Source of the DNA: Malaya genurostris | Taxonomy: Eukaryota > Arthropoda > Insecta > Diptera > Culicidae | Direction: 5' to 3' | Assembly (NCBI RefSeq): GCF_030247185.1 | Contig: NC_080572.1 | Coordinates: 123,690,928-123,754,927 of the forward strand | Length of the DNA stretch: 64,000 nt | In this document: in pieces, positions 56,898 through 64,000 of the stretch | Layout of the letters: each line of letters opens with the position of its first letter | Numbering within the stretch: position 1 is the stretch's first letter | Notes under the pieces: model-generated | The model's database searches: none | Seen by the model: the letters and a program-made list of their open reading frames with translations, nothing else | Told to the model about the DNA's origin: nothing | Program-made: the position numbers and the translations under genes

Positions 56898-56934
56898 TAG
56901 AGCGGTGCTGAAATGGTTGCGTTGCTCTTTTTAC

Positions 56935-57052
56935 CTTTTTTTATAAGTATAAAAAATAGGTATAGAATTCGCTCAAACTTTCGAAAAATTTTCCGAGGCC
57001 CGGAGGGCCGAGTGATGTATACCAATCGATTCAGCTCGACGAACTGAGCAAA

Positions 57053-57116
<64 letters not shown>

Positions 57117-57475
57117 TGTGTCCGTATGTGTGTTGTCAACTAAGAGGTCGAGATCTCAGAGATGGCTGGACCGATTTTGATCAAACTAGTCGCAAATGAA
57201 AGGTCTCCCCGTCACCCAGAACGCTATTGAATGGTTTTGAGATCGGATGTTTACTTTTTGAGTTATTCGAAGTTTTATGTCAAAATTTTCAGTTTTTTGA
57301 CAGTATCTGTCACAATTGACCTTGAAAACAGAATATGTTTTCAGACTTAGATTCCGCACGATAATACCTATTCAACAAGCCATAGATTGTTAAAATCCGT
57401 CCATTTTTAACGGAGATATCGAAATTTTTGTGTAAACGACTTTTCCCCCTATTCCAGCAGTACGAGTTTTGAACG
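56935..57475 (+). repeat. Old dispersed repeat Y, copy 3
   Basis: Best preserved member of the family at 3372-3815 and 4290-4715: TTTTCCGAGGCCCGGAGGGC, CCGATTTTGATCAAACTAGT, GAGATCGGATGTTTACTTTT and CAGTTTTTTGACAGTATCTG. Contains the (GT)n tract below. Confidence 0.8.
57056..57123. repeat. (GT)n microsatellite
   Basis: About 30 GT units with one TA interruption, grown from the short GTGTGTG at the same position in repeat Y copy 1 (3477-3486). Confidence 0.95.
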
Positions 57476-57589
57476 CTGTACGACAAAGAAGTGCTTGGGA
57501 GCAACGGAAAACACGATTTTTTATTCTGTTACATACAATTGTTTCTAAGTACCAAAAAGACTGTGTACAGCATCCTTTTTCATGACAAT

Positions 57590-58740
57590 TTGCCTCGGAC
57601 CGATTTTAGCACGGCTCGTTTTTGGCAACATAATCGTTTGAATATGACATATATGAACCAGATGATGGCAGATTTTTTTTTAATTATATTGTTTTAAACT
57701 ACTTACAGCAATAAATGCTGGAACATTCACATACCATTCGAATCAGTTCGTCGAGATCAGCAAATGCGTGTGTGACAAATAATTTTACTCAATTTTCTCG
57801 GAAAATTTCTTTTCTGCAAATTCAGATTCATACGAAAATTCGTATGCTCCCAAACAAAGTTCCTGAATTATGTTTGGTTCCGACCTCTGGTTTCGGAACT
57901 ACAGGATGATATGTGAAACGAAATCAAAATTGTGTAACTCATTCTTCTCGTAGATGGCTGAACCGATAAGAATCATCTAAGATGCAAATGAAAAGTTTCA
58001 AGATTCTTTAAAACATCTTGCTCTTCAGTCAGATCCAACTTCCGGTTTCGGGAATACAGGGTGATTAGTATAAAAATGTCTATTCCACATAAATTAATCA
58101 GGTTTATCGGGTTAGCAGATTTGGATAGTCGATAAAAAATATTAACTTTTTTCAGTTTTAGTGGTATTCAGTTGTCGATTCAGAAGGCACCTAAAAATTT
58201 AATTCGTGCCATGATTTCTCAAAGATGTCTTCACTGATTTTCAAATATTTTGAAACAAATGTAAACTATACAGCTATTCAGGTGAATTTATCTGACTTCG
58301 GCCATACCGATTTTAGAATTCCGGTTCCAGTATAAAATCGTTTCTCAAAGCTCAATCGTTTTCTCAAAAAAGCCTAATCAAATTTCAGAAACAAAAATTC
58401 AAATTGAATTAAACTTATATACAAAATTTATTAGTTTTATACATACATACAAAAATTAATGAATTTTATCCAATTAAGCTTCAAAGTTGTACTCAAAACT
58501 GTAATTTATTCGTCATATGGCCATACGAATCGGTTTGGGTTATGTTGGTTCCTGAATACCGGCTCTGGAAGTACCTTAAAGTACCGTAAACTCTAAAGTG
58601 AAACTTACATATCATGACATGTTTAATCGATTATCACACTTCTAGATTTAAATTCGATTGTATTTGCAGTTTCGACATTACAGATCAATGAGTGATTACA
58701 ATCTCAAATTGTCGCTTAAAACGACGGTCATTAAAATAAT
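57590..58740 (+). repeat. Old dispersed repeat X, copy 2 (empty of Harbinger)
   Basis: Counterpart of 330-840 plus 2581-3310. It keeps AGGTTTATCGGGTT at 58100-58113, the uninterrupted target of Harbinger-like copy A. Confidence 0.75.
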
Positions 58741-59221
58741 GTAATGAAAACTTAAACACCGAAGAATATTCATGCAAAAAACACATGCGGATTGATAAAA
58801 AAAGGTATCATCTCACTGCTAGGTGGATTAATCACGTTTTTTATTTAAAAGATATTTTTATTCAGGCCTATTTGCGTACAAGCTTTACGTGACCGATTGA
58901 GCCGATTTTGTCGTGAATACGACTTACTTCACTATGGGGCGCCTTTTCAAAATTAGCCATATGGAAGAATGGGCAGAACTTAATCGTGAATATCTCGACT
59001 TGTATTAATGGTAGCAACATAATTCTTTCACCATTTCATCAAAAATATGATCAGGAATTCAGGATAATATTTTAAACAGTGTGCGATAACCACAAACAAC
59101 TCAAAAATTAAGTTTTCTTAAAATTTGAAAACAACGCGGAAAACACCTTACTTTCGCTTGGGTTTTTCGCGCAAGGACGACGATTTTGAGGTAGTCAGGC
59201 ACATATCTTCAACTGAATGCG
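58741..59221 (+). other. Upstream region of the gag-like ORF
   Basis: Contains TGTCGTGAATACGA at about 58911, a phrase that also occurs in the inverted repeat arms and at 63064-63120. Otherwise unassigned. Confidence 0.4.
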
Positions 59222-59229
59222 TATAAAAG
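59222..59229 (+). promoter_or_regulatory. TATA box before the gag-like ORF
   Basis: TATAAAAG followed by GGGAACC lies 131 bp before the ATG at 59353. The sequence TTTTTTTATTCGCAG just before the ATG could also act as a 3' splice site. Confidence 0.6.
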
Positions 59230-59352
59230 GGGAACCGTGGTCGAAAATCGATCACAATTCGTCATCTAACACTCGATGTGGATAGACGAATAACCTACTA
59301 CGACTAATTTCGATTTTGTTTTTTTATTCGCAGTTGTCTACCTACCCAAGCT

Positions 59353-59652
59353 ATGGGTAAAAACCGCCATAGATCCGAGAAGGATCCAAAGGATGCTAAG
59401 CGTCTGAAGCCAAGTGATGTACAGGTAAACGACCGTTTGCTGAGTAAAAACCAATATGCTGATCTGCCAGTTGATGTCGAAGAGGAACTGCAGAAGAAGG
59501 AAAAAATGCCGCCTTTCTACCTGAAGGGCTTCCCAGCAACTCTACGCTCGGATTTCAACACACTGATCAGCAAAGGACTACAGGCAACAATCCGTTTATG
59601 TACTGAAGGCTACAAAACAACTGTTCCGGCTTTGAACCACTACAAAAATTAG
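59353..59652 (+). CDS. Short gag-like (LINE ORF1 N-terminal) protein
   Basis: A 99-residue frame. The first half is charged and lysine-rich (MGKNRHRSEKDPKDAKRLKP). The second half, PPFYLKGFPATLRSDFNTLI then SKGLQATIRLCTEGYKTTVP, is the block that precedes the RRM-like and zinc-knuckle part in ORF1 of several mosquito LINEs. The frame stops right after ALNHYKN, where the full protein would go on for several hundred residues. It has a TATA box at 59222 and AATAAA at 59731, 79 bp past the stop, so it is laid out like a small transcription unit. A truncated LINE copy is the simple reading; a retained short gag-like gene is possible but unproven. Confidence 0.6.
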   Translation: MGKNRHRSEKDPKDAKRLKPSDVQVNDRLLSKNQYADLPVDVEEELQKKEKMPPFYLKGFPATLRSDFNTLISKGLQATIRLCTEGYKTTVPALNHYKN

Positions 59653-59730
59653 AGGGTTGTATTCAAGACACGACCGAGCACAATAACATTAAAAATGGAA
59701 CGTTTCTAAGGTCTTCATAATATATACAAA

Positions 59731-59736
59731 AATAAA
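59731..59736 (+). terminator. Polyadenylation signal after the gag-like ORF
   Basis: AATAAA, 79 bp after the stop codon, followed by GAGATGATG. Confidence 0.5.
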
Positions 59737-59759
59737 GAGATGATGATACACTAAACTAA

Positions 59760-61007
59760 AAACTTTTTCAATTGACTAATTACAAACTTGCTCTAGTTTA
59801 AGCGCTTAGATTGTTGGCGAATGATGAAATTGACAATTAGATTTTTTCTTGATAATTAATTATATTCAATTTTGATCCCTTTCCACAATTTTTTACATTG
59901 TTAAAATTTTGAATAACGTCCTTTAACTAGAATTCAAAGTTACTTGAAAGCTCAATTTTAGATACAAACAACCTAAAGATTTAATCCTGAACAAATGAAA
60001 CTGTTTTATTTTATGACAATAATCTTCGAGAAACATACAAACTTATTAATTTTATAAACAGTTAATCGATCCAAGAGAAGATTTTATTTATTTTAACGAA
60101 AAATGTTGTACCAGTAAGCTCAGTAATAGTGTAATTTTATTAATCCTTCTTCAAAATCGTCGATAATCTTCGGAAAGTGTCGGTAAATAATATGGCAACA
60201 ATACGAGGAAGAAAAATGTGAAACAGTCCGCATAAAATATTTAGTTACTTACATTGATTTTCGCTTTGGCATATTAGGAATATACGAAATTGATACGCAA
60301 CAAAATTCAGAAATTTTGTTCATATTGTAACTTGATGTTATTTACACATGAATGAACATTGTCATAGTTACAATGCGTGTTTTGAAGCAAATAATAATTG
60401 AACTGAAACTGGCGGTTAACCAAATTCTACGAGGGTTGCTATTCAAACGATACATGTAAAATCGCAAGTAAACTTACCTTTAGTTTATCTTTGATACTAT
60501 ATGATATTGTATCTAATTGTACTGTATATGTGAGCCTGTGGAACTCATTTATAATACTAAACCAAGGAGACCGCTTTTAAATAAGTTTCAGAATTTAATT
60601 TTGAATCTTTTAAAGCGTTTAATACCTGGTGGGACAACAACTTGTTCAGTCAAATATAATGAAGAAGAAGTTTCTATGATTATCATAATAACACAACTTT
60701 ATACTGAATCCATTTTCGCGCCACCGTTTTGCTCGTATGGGAATGGAGATTTAAGTATGCAAACCGATCCGTTGACAAATTAAAACATTTTTAAGCTTAC
60801 AATATTGAAGCTTTGGAATCATTTAAATGAGGAAATTCCATTAACAAATCATCAAGGAACAAGCGCTGTAAATTAGATCCGAATTAGATCTATTGCCGAT
60901 AATACTAAATTAGCCTGATAGTTACCAGAGAACCAAAAAAAATACTCAATTCAAATAAATTTTTCAATGGAATGCAATTGATATATTCAAATGACGTTTT
61001 CTCATAA
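59760..61007. other. No recognised feature
   Basis: AT-rich. The plus-strand frame at 60517-60783 has no domain. Confidence 0.4.
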
Positions 61008-61205
61008 GTTTAAGTTAAATGTTTCCGAATCGATTGGAATGTTTCCGAATCGAATTATATAAATCCATCAACAAATAACTGAGGTATGAGCGTTCAAAAT
61101 TATGGCAGAAAAATGTTACGCGATTAGTTTTGCATGTTTTAATTTGACACCCAGCCTCGGGAAGCGAAGTGTAAGGCATTTTTAATGGCAAAATCGACCA
61201 ACAAT
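61008..61205. repeat. Repeat V, copy 1
   Basis: Shares GTTTCCGAATCGATTGG, ATCCATCAACAAAT, GTTCAAAATTATG and TAAGGCATTTTTAATG with 61648-61850. It also contains its own small direct repeat, GGAATGTTTCCGAATCGA. Confidence 0.75.
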
Positions 61206-61647
61206 TTGCTAAATACATGGGATGTTTCAAAAGAACCGATAACCATGCTGGTTCGGTTTTTCAATAGCTAGATGATATATAAGATATTCAAGCGAACACG
61301 AAGCGGTGTTGTGCAGACATCAGGAAGTTTCACCAACACATAATGCAAAAGCGACAATCCAGCAAGTGAACGCATATACAATCCAGTCATCAGCTCACTG
61401 GACGAGCTACTTGTTTCATTCGCAGTCAAACATCAACTAGGCAAAGAAATATTGTGCAGCCTATATTTATAGATTTCTCTTCATACTACGCAGAACGATG
61501 TGGTGTTTTTTATGCATGACGCAAAGCCTCCTATGCCGAACAATAAGTTGACGTCATTTTGTAAAGCAGGGATTGGTGGATGAAAACATAGGTCGATTCC
61601 AACCATTTTTTCAATAGTATGCTATTGAAATACTGAAACGACGTCGT
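61206..61647. other. Unassigned spacer between V repeats
   Basis: Contains ATATATAAGATATTC at 61275 resembling a TATA region; otherwise no feature. Confidence 0.35.
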
Positions 61648-61850
61648 CATACATGTTTAAGTTAAAAGTTTCCGAATCGATTGGTTGTTAAATTATAACA
61701 ATCCATCAACAAATGACCGAGTTATTAACGTTCAAAATTATGACACAAAAAGGTTACGCGGCTATTTTTGAAACTTTTAATTGACACCCGGCCCCGTATA
61801 GTGAAGAGTAAGGCATTTTTAATGCCAAAAAAAAAAATGCGAAAATCGAT
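61648..61850. repeat. Repeat V, copy 2
   Basis: Counterpart of 61008-61205, about 640 bp apart, direct orientation. Confidence 0.75.
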
Positions 61851-61933
61851 CATTTCTTTTCGTGCGTTCGATGGAAGCAGACGTCGTGGGAGTGGAATCA
61901 TCAACCAGCAGCGACGGGCCAAATAGAGTTCCT

Positions 61934-62448
61934 CAATTTGGTCCTTGTGAATGCTAGAACCGAATCCCTACAGCATATTGATAATTTCTTTCAATAAATT
62001 ATGCAAATCCGAAATGAAATAATCGACAATAAAATTCTGTATGCGGCTATTTTTATAGCCGTTAGGACCGCCCATTAGTGAAAAAGCTACAAACGAAATC
62101 ACATAAAAGGAAATCTCTTAACAAAAATTCAATCAGTTTGGATTCAATCGCCACTGCGAGCAGATGTGTTTTGTGTCGTCTGCACGCTTTCGACAAGAGC
62201 GATTACGTCACAGCTGCCAGTCATTAGCAGTGGGAAAAAAACAACGGTGGAGAGCATTGCACAATATCAGCCGTTCTAATGGCTCTAAAAGTTTTCTAAA
62301 GAACTATTAGGATTTGTTGTTCGCAAATCGTAGGGAAATATCCTCAGTTTACTGCAAATCAAGAACAGTTTGCTTAGATTTGTGCACTTTTCGCTGTGTG
62401 AATTTCACAGTAATCGAGATCAAGTGAAGCCTTTTTTTGCGAGAAATG
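61934..62448. repeat. 545-bp direct duplication, copy 1
   Basis: Nearly identical to 62479-62998, including GGCTATTTTTATAGCCGTTA (a perfect GGCTAT-ATAGCC hairpin) and GATTACGTCACAGCTGCCAG. Copies are about 545 bp apart. Non-coding. Confidence 0.92.
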
Positions 62449-62478
62449 TTCCAGAGTTTAATGTCGTAGAGAATTACG

Positions 62479-62998
62479 CAATTTGACTCTTCTGAATGCT
62501 GGAAACGAATCCCTACAGCATATTGATAGTTTCTTTCAATAAAATATGCAAATCCGAAATGAAATAATCGACATTAAAATTCTGTATGCGGCTATTTTTA
62601 TAGCCGTTAGGACCGCCCATTAGTGAAAAAGCTACAAACGAAATCAGGTAGAAACAAGCCTCTCAACAAAACTTGAATCAGTTTGGATTGTATCGCCACT
62701 GCGAGCAGATGTGTTTTGTGTCGTCTGCACGCTTTCGACAAGAGCGATTACGTCACAGCTGCCAGTCATTAGCATTGGGAAAAAAAACAACGGTGGAGAG
62801 CATTGCACAATATCAGCCGTTCTAATGGCTCTGAAAGTTTTCTAAAGAACTATTAGGATTTGTTGTTTGCAAATCGTAGGGAAATATCCTCAGTTTACTG
62901 CAAATCAAGAATAGTTTGCTTAGATTTGTGCACTTTTCGCTGTGTGAAATTCACAGTAATCGAGATCAAGTGAAGCTTTCTTTGTTTTTGCGAAAAAT
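62479..62998. repeat. 545-bp direct duplication, copy 2
   Basis: Mate of copy 1, differing by scattered substitutions and a few small indels, for example near the ends where GCGAGAAATG becomes GCGAAAAATG. Confidence 0.92.
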
Positions 62999-63063
62999 GT
63001 GAAAAAGGGGAATGCGTGCATAATTCATACAATTGATATTCGGAAGTGTTAAGGAACATGTCA

Positions 63064-63120
63064 GTTGTTTTCGTATTCACGACATCCAGTTATGTCTCTG
63101 ACATTACCCACCCGCCTTTT
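63064..63120 (-). repeat. Third copy of the TATA-associated segment of the inverted repeat
   Basis: On the minus strand it reads TTTTAAAAAGGCGGGTGGGT then AATGTCAGAGACATAACTGG and ATGTCGTGAATACGA, matching 10731-10787 and, inverted, 11674-11730 with few changes. Only about 57 bp match strongly, with weaker similarity beyond. Confidence 0.85.
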
Positions 63121-63133
63121 TAAAATATTTTTT

Positions 63134-63608
63134 TTTGTTAGTTGGGCTCGTTGGAATTGTTGTCGTTGGAATTGTTGATGATTTCCGTCTTCTTTTCGTT
63201 GCTAGTTGCTGTAACAAGTGATTTGCACGGAATTCTAGTTTCCTGACCCAAAGTCACATAAGAAGGTATAGGCCTCCTCAAGCGCATACGTAAAAAACGT
63301 ACGCCATTTAGAATACCGGGGAAAAAGTTCTTCCACTTTTATTTTTCGATAGAGAGAATCTCTCCGTTTTGGGACATAGTTTTGCGAATATATGAATCGG
63401 TGACGCTTGAGGGAAGATCATGCACACGCACTTCTATAGCACTATCTTCCATACATACTGGAATGTTGTACTTAATGTTCTCGTGCTCCGCATAATGTAC
63501 ATTATGATTGTTTTTTGCGAATTGAATTGCATCGAACTCTTTATAAAACTGGTAAACCTTCAAGATCTCGTATCGAAGGTCGAATTTTGCTCTGTCTGAA
63601 GTCAACAA
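63134..63608 (-). pseudogene. LINE ORF1 fragment with one in-frame stop
   Basis: From 63608 the minus strand reads AKFDLRYEILKVYQFYKEFD, then IKYNIPVCMEDSAIEVRVHD and GEILSIEK. After a TAA at 63336-63338 it continues in the same frame with KWKNFFPGILNGVRFLRMRL and RRPIPSYVTLGQETRIP. The block is the RRM-like part of a LINE gag-like protein; the zinc knuckles are gone and an unrelated Asn-rich end follows (NEKKTEIINNSNDNNSNEPN). A related short fragment is at 56600-56700. Confidence 0.7.
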
Positions 63609-63715
63609 TAATTGTATTGTATTGTAATTGTATGTTCGTTTCTTTCACTCATTTCGAGGTCGTTCTATTGTTCACTACACAATACTGTACTTGGTTTCTT
63701 CTGGCCCGAACGTAA

Positions 63716-64000
63716 GCGGTTTTGTTACATCGACTGACTTGGATGAGATGTGAAAGCGAACTGATTGCGTTGCTCTTTATGGAGATGCATTGATGAATTA
63801 AGTTAATTTTGAACCAAAAAAAATCGTGTTCTCTTTGTTAGGCCCGGGTCTTTTTCATCCCATGTGTTATTCTTCGGTGTTTTTAGTTTTTATGGAATTA
63901 TTTTAATTGCCGTTGTTTTAAATGACAGCTTGAAATTTCAATCACACATTACCCATTAGTGAATTTGGTATTGTTAGCCGGATCGAAAAGAGAAATTGTA
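63716..64000. other. No recognised feature at the right edge
   Basis: AT-rich, nothing shared with the rest of the window. Confidence 0.4.

Noticed and set aside
56897..57139. His-Thr repeat frame, minus strand
   Set aside because: Produced by the (GT)n microsatellite in repeat Y copy 3.
61934..62998. CRISPR-like or satellite array
   Set aside because: Only two copies of a 545-bp unit, in an insect genome; a simple direct duplication.

Overview
The window looks like non-coding, repeat-rich DNA from a mosquito, most likely a culicine. Three things point there: SINEs of the Feilai type, DNA transposons of the ITmD37E (DD37E) type known from mosquitoes, and an I-clade LINE of the mosquito kind. 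AT content is high, host exons are very sparse, and almost everything else is mobile DNA of mixed age. The species call is inference.

The only host gene I recognise is a two-pore-domain (K2P) potassium channel on the minus strand. Three consecutive exons lie at 6525-6651, 5895-5993 and 5374-5511. They encode the first pore signature (GYG), TM2 and the cytoplasmic linker, with consistent splice phases. The first exon (M1 and start of P1) and the second pore are not visible, so its introns probably extend beyond this stretch. Two weakly supported minus-strand candidate exons (around 44176-44780) may belong to an unidentified membrane protein.

Layout. 0.3-5 kb: an old repeat split by a 1.7-kb Harbinger-like element carrying a (TA)n tract, then two copies of another old repeat and a SINE. 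5.4-6.7 kb: K2P exons. 7-9 kb: TTTA microsatellite, LINE fragment, old repeat with a hAT MITE. 9.6-12.8 kb: a near-identical 1.26-kb inverted repeat. 12.3-16.2 kb: MITEs, one splitting a possible pogo-like transposase tail. 17-20 kb: nothing recognised. 21.7-24.7 kb: a broken LINE reverse transcriptase split by a head-to-head 265-bp repeat array. 25.1-26.5 kb: an internally deleted mariner-like element and a hAT MITE. 29.9-30.8 kb: an ITmD37E pseudogene with a nested SINE. 36-39.6 kb: a second Harbinger-like element inside a shuffled local duplication. 40.6-42.5 kb: a MITE, a decayed mariner-like transposase, SINE. 47.1-52.4 kb: a full-length I-clade LINE with target-site duplication but damaged ORFs. 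53.5-63.6 kb: LINE and DNA transposon fragments, old repeats, a short gag-like ORF with its own TATA box, and a 545-bp tandem duplication.

There is no operon or pathway here. The notable content is how the elements nest. Several insertions (two Harbinger-like, one hAT MITE) have a paralogous empty site in the same window, so their target-site duplications and ends can be read to the base. All family names come from motif recognition without a database search.
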